From assembly GCA_040752635.1 (NCBI GenBank), contig JBFMGS010000021.1, positions 1-35,865 on the forward strand: a stretch of 35,865 nucleotides of DNA. Direction: 5' to 3'. How positions within the stretch are numbered: the stretch's first letter is position 1; each line of letters starts with the position of its first letter. Positions 6,674 to 16,149 of this stretch are shown here, piece after piece. A program made the translations under genes and the position numbers. This DNA comes from JBFMGS01 sp040752635 (GTDB taxonomy: Bacteria; Bacillota; SHA-98; UBA4971). The notes below the pieces were generated by a model that was not told the origin of the DNA, did not search any database, and saw only the letters and a program-made list of their open reading frames with translations.

Positions 6674-9600
6674 GTGAGCCTCAGGTTCATACTGGGACGT
6701 GCAGGATCAGGCAAGACCGCCATGTGCCTCGAGGGCATCCGCGATGCCCTTCGAGAGGACCCGCAGGGCCCTCCCGTAATCCTCCTTGTCCCGGAGCAGG
6801 CCACATTCCAGATGGAGCACGCGCTTGTGAGCACCCCGGACCTGGCAGGCTTTGAAAGGGTGCAGGTGCTCAGCTTCAAACGGCTTGCAGGGCGGGTGCT
6901 CTTGGAGCTCGGGGGAGGCGCGCGCCAGCAAATCGGCGAACTCGGCAAGCTGATGGTGCTGAGATCGCTCGTGCAGGGCAGGGCGGGCGTCCTGAAGCTA
7001 TTTGGCGCTACGTCGAAGAAGTACGGCTTTGTGACCTGCCTCGCCGCGGCTATGAGGGAGCTGCGGATCTACGACATAGGCTCGGATGCTCTCGAAGCAG
7101 CGGCAGGGGGCCTCGAACGGGAGGGCCAGGGCGAGACGCCTCTTGCACTCAAGCTACACGACCTTGCGGTCATCACCCGCGCCTACCAGGATTACCTGGG
7201 CGATAGGTACCAGGACCCCGACGACTACCTGAAGCTTGCATCCGAGAGGATAGCCTTCTCGCAACTGGCAAGAGGTGCGACTGTCTGGGTTGACGGGTTC
7301 AGGGGTTTCACACCACAAGAGTACCTGGTGCTGGCGGCGCTCCTCGTTGCGACTGACCGCATCAACGTCGCTCTATGCTTGGATCCCGGCGAGATCGCCC
7401 ATCCGCTCAGAGATTCGGACCTCTTTCACCCGACGAGGGAGACCTATGAGAAAGTCAGCGCGCTTGCTCGCGAACGCGGGGTGGAGATCGAGGCCCCGGT
7501 CATTCTGGAATGCTGCTGTGCTGGGGGCGGCGTACCCCCGCGCTCACCCGCTCTCTCTCATCTCGAGCGAGAGCTTGCATCGAGACCCCCGAGGCCTTTC
7601 GATGGAGAGGTGCACGGCCTCCGCCTTGTAGCGGCGGTGAACCCCCGGGCTGAGGTAGAAGCAGCGGCCCAGGAGATTCTGAAGCTGTGCCGCGAGGAGC
7701 GCATGCGGTTCCGTGATGTCGGTGTGATAGTGCCGGAGCTTGAGACATACCACGATCTCATACAACCGATCTTCAAGGACTACGGGATCCCCTGCTTCAT
7801 AGACCGGCGCCGGCCGGTTGCCCACCATCCCCTGGTGGAGCTCATCCGGTCCGCCATGGAGGTCGTATCCGAGGATTGGACGTACGACCCGGTCTTCCGC
7901 TACTTGAAGACTGATCTCGTCCCCATCGACCGGCAGGAAGTCGACCTTCTCGAAAACTTCGTGCTTGCTCATGGGATTCGCGGCAGCCGCTGGACTTGTG
8001 GAAACCCCTGGACCTACCGGAGATCGTTCAGTCTCGAGGAGGACGCTCCGCCGCGCCCAGAGGACGAGGCCATGCTCGAGGCCATCAATGATGCGCGCGC
8101 GAGGGCAACCCGGGCACTCGCCGCCTTCGGCGAGAAGGTTGCAGGGGCGGGGAAACGGGTGCGGGACATGGCAGGAGCTTTATTTGCTCTGCTGTGTGAG
8201 CTCGGCGTACGCGAACGCCTGGAGGAGTGGCGAACGGAGGCAGCAACCTCAGGAGACCTTGAAGCTGCCCGCGAACACGAGCAGGTATGGAACGCCGTCG
8301 TGAACCTTCTCGACGAAATGGTGGAGGCCCTTGGCGACAAGGAAATGGGCCTCGACGAGTTCATCGAGGTCGTCGAGGCCGGGCTCGAAGGGCTTACGCT
8401 CGGGCTTATTCCGCCCGCCATCGACCAAACCATCGTGGGCTCCGTGGAAAGGTCGAGACACCCCAGCCTTCGCGCAGCTTTCGTGCTGGGAGCAACCTAT
8501 GACGCATTTCCGAGGCGTGTGCCGGAAGATACGATCTTCTCCGACCGGGAACGAGACGACCTCGGCAGGCTTGGCCTCGCCCTTGCTCCAAACAGCCGGC
8601 TCGATCAACTCCACGAACAGTTCAATGTGTATACTGCCCTGACCCGAGCGAGGGAGTACTTATGGGTGAGCTACCCGTTAGCGGACGGGGAAGGCAGAGC
8701 CCAGAGGCCTTCCATGGTTATAGGACAGCTCAAGGCGCTTTTCCCTGCGCTGTGCGAGGAGTTCGCAACCGGCGACCCTCCCTCCAGCGGCGAAGCGGCG
8801 CTGGACGCCATCACGTCAGAGACGAAGGCGGCGGCAACGCTTGTCCGCCGTTTCCGAGCGAGCCTCGGACAGGATTCGGTGGACCCGTTCTGGCTCGACC
8901 TGTACCAGTGGCTGGTGGAGGATGCCGACCGCCGGGAGCGCGCCGGGTTCGTCCTCGGAAGTCTCAAGTTTGCAAACCAGACGGGACCGCTCTCCCGCTC
9001 GGCAGCAAGCGACCTCTACTCCAATCCGCTCAGGACCAGCGTCTCTCGGCTCGAGAGATTTGCATCGTGCCCGTTCGCTCACTTCGCCTGCGACGCCCTC
9101 GGCCTTTCCGAACGCGAGATCTACCGGCTTGCGCCGCCCGGAATGGGCACGTTCGTCCATGCGGCGCTGCACGAGCTGTTCGAAACCCTCGGTGACGATC
9201 GTAAGCTCGCCGCCATGACCGGAGACGACATCCGCGCCGCCGTGGCGGAAGTGGTCGAGGCTCTCGCGCCCAGACTGCAAAGCGAGATACTACTATCTTC
9301 AGCCAGGTACCGGTACATCGTCCGCGTGTTGCAGCGAACCCTCGAGAACGCCGCCCGTGTGCTCGCGGAGCACGCGAAACGCAGCGAGTTTCATCCTGCC
9401 GGCTATGAGATCTTTTTCGGCGGCCCGGGTGGCTTACCAGCCCTCAGGCTGGGGCTCGACGGTGCGCGCAGTGTGGAACTGGTCGGTCGCATCGACAGGG
9501 TGGACGTGGCGAGAGCTGAGAGCGGTCAATACCTTAGAGTAATCGACTACAAGAGCAGCCGCCCCAAACTGAAGCTATCCGATGTTTATCACGGTCTCGC

Positions 9601-10162
9601 CCTCCAGCTCCTTGTGTATCTTGCCGTTGCCACGCAGTATGCAAGAAGGCTGGCAGGCCACCCGGCCGAGCCCGCCGGCGCACTCTATTTTCCAGTGGTG
9701 GATCCCATTATTAGCGCAACGGGACCGGTAGACGATGCCACCATTGAGAAGGAGAGAAAGCGGCAGGCCAGGATGAGCGGCATCGTCGTGGGAGACGCAG
9801 ACGTGGTAAGGCTCATGGACTCTCAGGTAAACAAGGGGTCTGACATTATACCTGCCGGCATCACCAAGGACGGGGAGGTTGCAAGAACCCCCGGCACGGG
9901 CGTGATCGAACGGAAGAAGTACGACACTCTTTCGCGGTTCTTGCTGCGCAAGATCAAAGACCTGGCAAGCAGGATCGTTTCAGGCGAGGTCGCGGCGCGC
10001 CCATACAGGCGGGGCCGGTTCAGGGCGTGCCAGCTGTGCAGCTACAAGCCTGTCTGCGGCTTTGACGTTCTGCTGCCCGGCAACGAATACCGTTCCATCA
10101 CCGACATGAAAGACGATGAGTTCTGGGCGCTGGTTGAAGACGAGGTATCTCGGGAGGATTGA
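6674..10162 (+). CDS. addB: ATP-dependent helicase/nuclease subunit B
   Basis: 1162 residues, the usual AddB length. AddB is one half of the AddAB enzyme, which resects double-strand breaks and prepares 3' ends for RecA. The N-terminus has a Walker A motif (GRAGSGKT, about residues 8-15) as in the family. A PD-(D/E)XK nuclease domain lies near the C-terminus, with GRIDRVD, VIDYKSS and GLALQLLVYL. The four cysteines of the Fe-S staple are present: one at about residue 799 (FASCPF) and three at about 1119, 1122 and 1128 (CQLCSYKPVC). The GTG start at 6674 has AGGGGGA six bases upstream. The stop overlaps the ribosome binding region of addA, so the two genes form an operon. Confidence 0.97.
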   Translation: MSLRFILGRAGSGKTAMCLEGIRDALREDPQGPPVILLVPEQATFQMEHALVSTPDLAGFERVQVLSFKRLAGRVLLELGGGARQQIGELGKLMVLRSLVQGRAGVLKLFGATSKKYGFVTCLAAAMRELRIYDIGSDALEAAAGGLEREGQGETPLALKLHDLAVITRAYQDYLGDRYQDPDDYLKLASERIAFSQLARGATVWVDGFRGFTPQEYLVLAALLVATDRINVALCLDPGEIAHPLRDSDLFHPTRETYEKVSALARERGVEIEAPVILECCCAGGGVPPRSPALSHLERELASRPPRPFDGEVHGLRLVAAVNPRAEVEAAAQEILKLCREERMRFRDVGVIVPELETYHDLIQPIFKDYGIPCFIDRRRPVAHHPLVELIRSAMEVVSEDWTYDPVFRYLKTDLVPIDRQEVDLLENFVLAHGIRGSRWTCGNPWTYRRSFSLEEDAPPRPEDEAMLEAINDARARATRALAAFGEKVAGAGKRVRDMAGALFALLCELGVRERLEEWRTEAATSGDLEAAREHEQVWNAVVNLLDEMVEALGDKEMGLDEFIEVVEAGLEGLTLGLIPPAIDQTIVGSVERSRHPSLRAAFVLGATYDAFPRRVPEDTIFSDRERDDLGRLGLALAPNSRLDQLHEQFNVYTALTRAREYLWVSYPLADGEGRAQRPSMVIGQLKALFPALCEEFATGDPPSSGEAALDAITSETKAAATLVRRFRASLGQDSVDPFWLDLYQWLVEDADRRERAGFVLGSLKFANQTGPLSRSAASDLYSNPLRTSVSRLERFASCPFAHFACDALGLSEREIYRLAPPGMGTFVHAALHELFETLGDDRKLAAMTGDDIRAAVAEVVEALAPRLQSEILLSSARYRYIVRVLQRTLENAARVLAEHAKRSEFHPAGYEIFFGGPGGLPALRLGLDGARSVELVGRIDRVDVARAESGQYLRVIDYKSSRPKLKLSDVYHGLALQLLVYLAVATQYARRLAGHPAEPAGALYFPVVDPIISATGPVDDATIEKERKRQARMSGIVVGDADVVRLMDSQVNKGSDIIPAGITKDGEVARTPGTGVIERKKYDTLSRFLLRKIKDLASRIVSGEVAARPYRRGRFRACQLCSYKPVCGFDVLLPGNEYRSITDMKDDEFWALVEDEVSRED

Positions 10163-10164
10163 CG

Positions 10165-13100
10165 ATGTCAGGGGCGGCTTTGACTTTCCCCGTTCCCAAG
10201 GAGCCCCCGTGGACGGACGAACAATGGGATGCGATAACTGCAAGGGGCTGCAACCTCCTTGTGTCGGCTGCGGCCGGTGCGGGGAAGACTGCGGTCCTGG
10301 TCAAGCGGGTGATCTGCCGTCTCACCGATCCCGTGGATCCTGTGGACATCGACAGGATGCTGGTGGTAACCTTCACCGATGCCGCGGCCGCCGAGATGAG
10401 GGAGAGGATCGCGTCATCTCTGGGCAAGCTTCTCGCAAAGGATCCTGCAAACAGCAGGCTCGCTCGCCAGGTCGCCCTCGTCAACAAGGCCGACATCTCT
10501 ACGATCCACTCGTTTTGCCACAAAGTCGTCCGGCAGTACTTTTACCGCCTCGATGTCGATCCTGCGTTCCGCGTGATGGATGAGGTGGAAGCTGACCTCC
10601 TTCGCCTCGAGGTCGTGGACGACGTGTTTGAACGAAGCTACGGCGATCCCGAGTTTGGAGAGGCGTTCATGGCCCTCGTGGATGGGTATGGGGGCGCGAG
10701 GGGAGACGATGCCCTGAAGGACCTCGTCGTCCGCATCTACCGACACTCGCGCAGCCGCCCGCGGCCGGAGGAATGGTTTCGAGAGATTCAGTCTGCGTTT
10801 GACCTCCCTGCAGACAGGCACATAAACGATCTCCGCTGGACCCGTGTAGCTCTTGAGGGAATTGGCCGGGATATCGCGAGGGCTCACCGTAAGCTTGCCG
10901 AGGCGGTGGAAGTCGCGGGCTTGCCCGGGGGTCCGGCCGCATACCTCCCGCACCTGCAGGCGGAGCTCTCTTCGTGTTCCTCGCTGTTAGATGCGTGTTG
11001 CGGTGGCGACTGGAATGAAGTCGCCAGCACCATAGCCGGCTGCGCTTTCGAAAAGCTGCCGGCAACACGATCGGACGGGCACGGCATCGTGCTAAGGGAT
11101 AGGGTTAAGGCCCTCCGTGATGAAGCAAAGAAGATCGTGTACGGGATACGAAACGCCTGCTTTACGCGGCCGTCAGAGGAACTCGTGGATGATCTCCGGG
11201 CCCTTGCACCCCACATGCAGACGCTTGTCCAGGTCGTGAAGGCGTTTGAGGGGGCCTATGCCGGCGCAAAACGAGCGCGCAGTCTTCTCGACTTCTCCGA
11301 TCTCGAACACCTCTGTCTTGAGGTTCTCCGCCTTCCCGATGACGAGCATGGCGAAGTCCGGCCTTCAGATGCGGCTGCTGAGCTTGCCCGGCGTTACGAG
11401 GAGATCCTGGTCGATGAGTATCAGGACATAAACCCGGTGCAGGACGCGATCTTGTGTCTGGTCTCTCGCGGCCGCAACAGTTTTATGGTGGGCGACGTAA
11501 AGCAGAGCATCTACCGGTTCCGCCTGGCCGAGCCGGGGCTCTTCATGCGCAAGTACCGGGAGTTCCCGAAGGCGGTGTCCGGCCCTTGCCGTCGGATTGA
11601 CCTTGCCATGAACTTCCGCAGCCGCAAGACGATCATAAACGCCGTCAACTTCTTGTTCCGGCAGCTATTCTCCGGGGACGTCGGCGAGGTCAACTACGAC
11701 CCCGACGCAGAACTCGTGTACGGCGCCGACTATCCTCCCCAGCGATCAGTGTCCGGGTCTTGCGAGCGCGACGTGCCTGCCGCAGACGAGCCTGCCGTCG
11801 AGGTCCATCTCATCGAGAGAAAGCCCGGCGAAATGCCGGCAGGGGCCCGAACTGTCCAGAGTGATGCAGGCGCCAGCGGGTTGCACGGCGGGAATGTCGA
11901 GGGAGAGGAAGAGGGGGTGCCCGGTGAGCTGGGTGCGGCGAGCGAGGGTAATGACGACACAAGCTCTGATGCAGCAGGCGGCGTCCCTACCCCTGAAGAG
12001 ATAGAGGGGCTCGAAGCCGAAGGGCGCCTTATAGCGCGCCGAATAAGGCAGATGGTGTGCGGCACCGAGCATAGGCCCGGGCCGGAATTCCTGGTGTGGG
12101 ATGGCGGTCGCAAGGCATCGAGACCGGTGTCGTACCGCGACATCGTCGTGCTGATGAGGGCGACCAGGGAGAGGGCGAACGTGCTCCTGGAAGTGTTCAG
12201 GCAAGCTGACGTGCCCGCTTACGCCGAACTCGGCACCGGCTACTTTGAGGCGACCGAGATAGAGGTCATGGTATCGCTGCTCCAGGTGATCGATAACCCA
12301 AGGCAGGACATACCACTCGCCGCGGTGCTCCGTTCGCCGATATGCGGGTTTTCCCCCGACGATCTCGCCCGGGTGCGCACATGCAGGCGAGATGGAGACT
12401 TCTACAGCGCCCTCGCGGAGGCTTCGTCCCGTGACGATCTGGGAGAGCTCGCCAAGAAAGCCCGACAGTTCCTCGAGCGCCTTGATCGCTGGCGGACTCT
12501 TGCCCGGAGGGTCCCCCTGTCCATCCTCGTCTGGAACCTCTACCGCGACACTCGCTATCTCGACTATGTCGGGGGCATGCCCGGCGGGGTGCAGCGCCAG
12601 GCGAACCTGCGCGCGCTTCACGAGCGCGCGCGGCAGTTTGACAGATTCTCCAGGCAGGGCCTCTTCAGGTTCCTGCGGTTCGTGGGCCGGCTCCGCGAGG
12701 CCGAGGGCGACCTCGGCACCGCCCGGGCCCTCGGGGAGGCAGAAGACGTAGTGAGGGTCATGAGCATCCATAAGAGCAAGGGCCTGGAGTTTCCAGTGGT
12801 GTTCGTGGCTGACCTCGGAAAGAACTTCAACTTTCAGGATCTCAAAGGCGACGTCCTCTTCCATTCGGAAACAGGGCTTGGGCCCATGTTCTGCGATCCC
12901 GTGCGCCGGGTCAAGTATCCGACCCTGGCGTATCATGCAACGAGGGAGCGCCGCCGGGCGGAGGTCCTTGCCGAGGAGATGCGCATCCTCTACGTGGCGC
13001 TGACACGAGCGAAGGAGAAGCTCATCCTGGTAGGCTCCGCGAGCGGCCTGGCAAAGCAAGCTGAACGCTGGTGTGAGGACGTCTCGAGGCGCGGCTGGGG

Positions 13101-14232
13101 GCTGTCGGAGGAGACCTTGTTTTCTGCGAGGGGCTTTCTCGATTGGATTGCCAGCGCACTCGCCAGGCATACGAGTGGGGCTCCCATTCGCGATCTCGTA
13201 ACGACGGGCAAGGTGCCCGCTGAAGAGAGGGTCTTTGAAGACCCTGCACACTTTGTGGTAAGGATTTGGGATACAGCAGGCGTGTTGCAGGAGCGGTCCG
13301 CTCGACAAGCGGGGCATGGGGGACATGCGCGCCTCCCATGGCACGATATCGCCTTTGCAAGGCCTATCGGGCGCAAGATCGCACCGGAGATGAGGCGTGC
13401 TATCGAAGAACACCTGCTATGGGTTTATCCCCACGCGGCCCTTGCGGGACGTGCGGCCAAGGTGACCTGGTCCGAGATCAAGCGCAGGTTTGATGCCAGG
13501 CCCGACGATGCCGAGCTCAACGAGGAGGATGCCAGAGTGGTAAGGCCTGCACTCGTCCCACTCAAGGAGCGCCCCCGGTTCATGCAGGCCGTCGATATAA
13601 CGCCCGCCGAGCGCGGGCAGGCAACACACCTCGTTATCCAACATCTCGACCTTACCCGGCCGCTGGGTATTGCGAAGATCCGCGCCACGGTACAGGATAT
13701 GGTGGCTCGCGATCTCCTCACCCCTGAACTCGCGGATAGCGTTAACGCTCGGGCTATCGCGCGTTTCTTTGAAAGCGACCTCGGCAGGCGAATGACCTCC
13801 AGCCCGCATCGCGTCAGGCGGGAGGTGCCGTTTTGCCTCGGCATTGACGCGAAGGAGCTTTACCCCGATATCCCACCCGCTGTCGTGGACAACGAGCGCG
13901 TGGTAGTACAGGGGATCATTGACTGTCTTATCGACGAGCCGGATGGGTTTGTGCTAATCGACTTCAAGACCGATGCCGAGGCCCGCTACGACACCGCCAA
14001 AGCAGCATCGGGATATAGAGGTCAAATCGCCATTTATGCAACCGCTGTCAAGACAATTCATAAACGTCCTGTAAAGGAGGCATACCTCTACTTTCTTTCA
14101 GCCGGGGTTGCCGTCCGAATAGATCCTCGTGAGATACTCGATTCGCTATCAGGGGACGACGATAGGCCGCCTTCTGACGACGTTGCCAAATCGATCGATC
14201 ACCGTCTCGATTTTGATGGTGAAGTCTCCTAA
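10165..14232 (+). CDS. addA: ATP-dependent helicase/nuclease subunit A
   Basis: 1355 residues, about 100 longer than typical AddA. It is a UvrD/Rep-type helicase fused to a nuclease and partners with AddB. Seen are Walker A (AGAGKTAVLVKR, about residues 40-50), the DEYQD Walker B box (about 415-420), VGDVKQSIYRFR (about 440-451), motif VMSIHKSKGLEFPVVF and LYVALTRAKEKLIL. The C-terminal nuclease motifs are GIIDCL and LIDFKTDAE. The extra length comes mainly from an acidic Gly/Glu-rich insertion near residues 530-610. The ATG at 10165 lies six bases after GGGAGGA (10152-10158) and is preferred over the in-frame TTG at 10159. The final 84 bases overlap, tail to tail, the gene on the opposite strand. 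Confidence 0.97.
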   Translation: MSGAALTFPVPKEPPWTDEQWDAITARGCNLLVSAAAGAGKTAVLVKRVICRLTDPVDPVDIDRMLVVTFTDAAAAEMRERIASSLGKLLAKDPANSRLARQVALVNKADISTIHSFCHKVVRQYFYRLDVDPAFRVMDEVEADLLRLEVVDDVFERSYGDPEFGEAFMALVDGYGGARGDDALKDLVVRIYRHSRSRPRPEEWFREIQSAFDLPADRHINDLRWTRVALEGIGRDIARAHRKLAEAVEVAGLPGGPAAYLPHLQAELSSCSSLLDACCGGDWNEVASTIAGCAFEKLPATRSDGHGIVLRDRVKALRDEAKKIVYGIRNACFTRPSEELVDDLRALAPHMQTLVQVVKAFEGAYAGAKRARSLLDFSDLEHLCLEVLRLPDDEHGEVRPSDAAAELARRYEEILVDEYQDINPVQDAILCLVSRGRNSFMVGDVKQSIYRFRLAEPGLFMRKYREFPKAVSGPCRRIDLAMNFRSRKTIINAVNFLFRQLFSGDVGEVNYDPDAELVYGADYPPQRSVSGSCERDVPAADEPAVEVHLIERKPGEMPAGARTVQSDAGASGLHGGNVEGEEEGVPGELGAASEGNDDTSSDAAGGVPTPEEIEGLEAEGRLIARRIRQMVCGTEHRPGPEFLVWDGGRKASRPVSYRDIVVLMRATRERANVLLEVFRQADVPAYAELGTGYFEATEIEVMVSLLQVIDNPRQDIPLAAVLRSPICGFSPDDLARVRTCRRDGDFYSALAEASSRDDLGELAKKARQFLERLDRWRTLARRVPLSILVWNLYRDTRYLDYVGGMPGGVQRQANLRALHERARQFDRFSRQGLFRFLRFVGRLREAEGDLGTARALGEAEDVVRVMSIHKSKGLEFPVVFVADLGKNFNFQDLKGDVLFHSETGLGPMFCDPVRRVKYPTLAYHATRERRRAEVLAEEMRILYVALTRAKEKLILVGSASGLAKQAERWCEDVSRRGWGLSEETLFSARGFLDWIASALARHTSGAPIRDLVTTGKVPAEERVFEDPAHFVVRIWDTAGVLQERSARQAGHGGHARLPWHDIAFARPIGRKIAPEMRRAIEEHLLWVYPHAALAGRAAKVTWSEIKRRFDARPDDAELNEEDARVVRPALVPLKERPRFMQAVDITPAERGQATHLVIQHLDLTRPLGIAKIRATVQDMVARDLLTPELADSVNARAIARFFESDLGRRMTSSPHRVRREVPFCLGIDAKELYPDIPPAVVDNERVVVQGIIDCLIDEPDGFVLIDFKTDAEARYDTAKAASGYRGQIAIYATAVKTIHKRPVKEAYLYFLSAGVAVRIDPREILDSLSGDDDRPPSDDVAKSIDHRLDFDGEVS

Positions 14233-15009
14233 GACTTTCAACTTATCTATTGAAGACAAGTTCATAAACTGGTGCAACGTGGTTTCGAGTAGTTTGTACA
14301 GGTCGTCGAGCTCCTCCTCCCGTGCGTTAATGCGCTGGATCCTCTTCTGCATCTCCTCGCGCATGCGCTCGATCTCCCGTTCCTTCTGAGAGAGTTCCTC
14401 GAGGAGCTCCTGCTCGCGGTCGAGTTGGCGGTTGATATCGATCAACCGATCTATGAACCCTTTGAGATCGAGCATCCCATGAAGCCGTTTCTCGATGCGT
14501 TCAACCCTGGCAGGCAGGGAGAGAAGCTCTTCCATGGGATCTCGCGCCGGGCGGGCCTGTTCCTCTTCAAGCTCGTGGACGCCGGCCGGCGTAGGGGCCG
14601 CCACTTCCACAGTCTGTTCGACTTCTTCGGTTGATGTTTTGAGCAACCCTGAAGCATGCTTCTGCTTGATGACCGTGTAAAACCTGTGTCGCAGGGTGAG
14701 ATAAGGCACCGCGAAGAGGTTCGACAGGCGTTCCAGTTCCTGCTTGCGCTCGCCCGGTCTCTTTTCGAGTACTTTCATTAGAAGCTTGTCTTCGTACTCG
14801 GTGAAGATGTGTCGTTTCCTTCGTGGTCTGGCCCCGGGCGAAGCCTCCGTGGCGCGGCTCGGGCCCGTGCTCGCATCTTGTTGAAATGGATGCGTAGATT
14901 TGTCCTCTCTGGTCACAAGATCGATAGACTGCCGGCTCACAGTTACCATTTCATCCACTTCGTCCCTGATACCACCTGTCTGTAACGTTGCCTCCTTCAC
15001 ACTTTCCAC
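14149..15009 (-). CDS. Coiled-coil protein with a Myb/SANT-like segment
   Basis: 286 residues, no firm family assignment. Residues about 60-115 are basic and contain RRKRHIFTEYEDKLLMKVLE followed by a second helix pair, resembling the Myb/SANT-like DNA-binding part of the RsfA/YlbO type of sporulation regulators (a resemblance only). Residues about 170-250 are rich in E, K, R and L and should form a coiled coil (EELSQKEREIERMREEMQKR). The GTG start at 15007-15009 is backed by AGGAGGT (15018-15024) eight bases upstream. The C-terminal 28 codons are encoded on the strand opposite the end of addA. A DNA-binding or regulatory protein is plausible but not shown. Confidence 0.75.
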   Translation of the reverse strand: MESVKEATLQTGGIRDEVDEMVTVSRQSIDLVTREDKSTHPFQQDASTGPSRATEASPGARPRRKRHIFTEYEDKLLMKVLEKRPGERKQELERLSNLFAVPYLTLRHRFYTVIKQKHASGLLKTSTEEVEQTVEVAAPTPAGVHELEEEQARPARDPMEELLSLPARVERIEKRLHGMLDLKGFIDRLIDINRQLDREQELLEELSQKEREIERMREEMQKRIQRINAREEELDDLYKLLETTLHQFMNLSSIDKLKVLGDFTIKIETVIDRFGNVVRRRPIVVP

Positions 15010-15555
15010 CGCTGCATACCTCCTGAGCTTATCAGTTTAAAGGAAAACCTAGACTATGGCATGACCTTGGTATGAGACATGTGAATTGCCTGGCACCCGT
15101 TCCTCAACCTTCGGGATCGGGTGGCAAAAAGTGCGAGACGGCGACGGGCAAGCCTGTCACGGTCAATATCAGTATGCCTTTTCGCATTAGTCCTTATGCC
15201 CTGTTTTTGTAAACTATTACTCTGTGGGGCAGCGTTGCCACCCGGTCCTTCGGCGCCATCGCTGCCCGCCAGCCTGGCAGCCAGGGTCCGTGCCGCCCTT
15301 CCGGGCGAGAGCGCATGCCGTACTTCAAATGCTGCATCGCGCGTTACGCCAGGGAAGCAAGGGAATTCGTTCCGTAATGACGAATGCTCTTGTACGCCGA
15401 CGTTGTACTGGCATCGACCGACGCCCAAGTCAATGCGCAAGGTTAAGCGCACAGGCCAAGGTACACGCTTGCACCTTCCAACTCCTGGTGGTAGATCATA
15501 GGTACAGCTCATGTTGGTACTGGTGTTGGTCTACACAGGATGGAGGCAGACCGGG
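15010..15555. other. Intergenic region between coiled-coil gene and MNT gene
   Basis: 546 bases between divergent genes. I find no convincing gene: the open frames are rich in arginine and cysteine, lack ribosome binding sites and look like nothing I know. The AT content rises around 15180-15225. A weak plus-strand promoter candidate for the MNT gene is TTGCAC (15469-15474), 17 bases, TAGATC (15492-15497). Confidence 0.5.
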
Positions 15556-16047
15556 GTGATCCGTGAGCACTTCAGGGTCCTCTCAGAGAAGCTTCTGGAA
15601 GCGTGCCACAGAGTATACGGCGACCGCCTGGTTACGGTGGCTGTGTTTGGTTCAGTCGCGCGGGGAACTCCAGGACCAGAGTCCGATGTGGATGTTCTGA
15701 TTGTGGCCCGGGATCTGCCACACGGCCGACTTGAGAGGATGGCCGAGTTTCGTAAGGTGGAGGTGGAGCTCGCATCCCTTATTAAGGCCATGGCCACCGA
15801 GGGAATCGCGACAGATATCTCGCCGGTATTCAAGACACCTGAACAGGTTGAGGTAGGCAGCCTGCTTTTCCTGGATATGATCGAAGACGCCGTCATACTT
15901 TACGACGAGTCCGAGTACTTCAGAAAACACCTCGACAAGCTTGCTGCCAGGTTAAAGGACTTGGGTGCTCGCAAGATCAAAAGAGGAGGCCAGTGGCACT
16001 GGGATCTAAAGCCCGACTATCGCCCCGGGGAGGTATTTGACTTATGA
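15556..16047 (+). CDS. MNT-type nucleotidyltransferase (antitoxin-like)
   Basis: 163 residues. The minimal nucleotidyltransferase signature is complete: GSVARG at residues 32-37 and SDVD at 43-46, the second carrying two metal-binding aspartates. The C-terminal part (LKDLGARKIKRGGQWHWDLK) is typical of MNT proteins paired with HEPN partners. In characterised MNT/HEPN modules the MNT protein adds AMP to the HEPN ribonuclease and silences it. The GTG start at 15556 has GGAGG (15542-15546) nine bases upstream, better than the ATG at 15511, which would add an odd hydrophobic prefix. The stop overlaps the start of the HEPN fragment (ATGA), the normal arrangement for an operon, but the partner is broken. 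Confidence 0.88.
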   Translation: MIREHFRVLSEKLLEACHRVYGDRLVTVAVFGSVARGTPGPESDVDVLIVARDLPHGRLERMAEFRKVEVELASLIKAMATEGIATDISPVFKTPEQVEVGSLLFLDMIEDAVILYDESEYFRKHLDKLAARLKDLGARKIKRGGQWHWDLKPDYRPGEVFDL

Positions 16048-16139
16048 CAAACGCCACGCTCGCCCGAAGCTATCTCGAGAAGGCTCGGGTGAGGCTGAAA
16101 GCGATCGAACTGCCCATCATTTCGTGTTTCACCGGGTAG
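16044..16139 (+). pseudogene. Truncated HEPN-domain gene fragment
   Basis: The ATG at 16044 overlaps the MNT stop. The first ~23 codons (MTNATLARSYLEKARVRLKA and three more) match the opening helix of HEPN proteins paired with MNT. The frame then runs into eight unrelated codons and a TAG at 16137. A complete HEPN protein has about 120-140 residues including an RxxxxH motif, which is absent here. The break lies close to the 3' end of the thiT gene on the other strand, suggesting a deletion or rearrangement endpoint near 16112 (inference). Confidence 0.7.
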
Positions 16140-16149
16140 CGTCGTAGCG

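Noticed and set aside
11746..13413. A 555-codon open frame opposite addA.
   Set aside because: It covers conserved helicase motifs of addA on the other strand and has no ribosome binding site or family resemblance.
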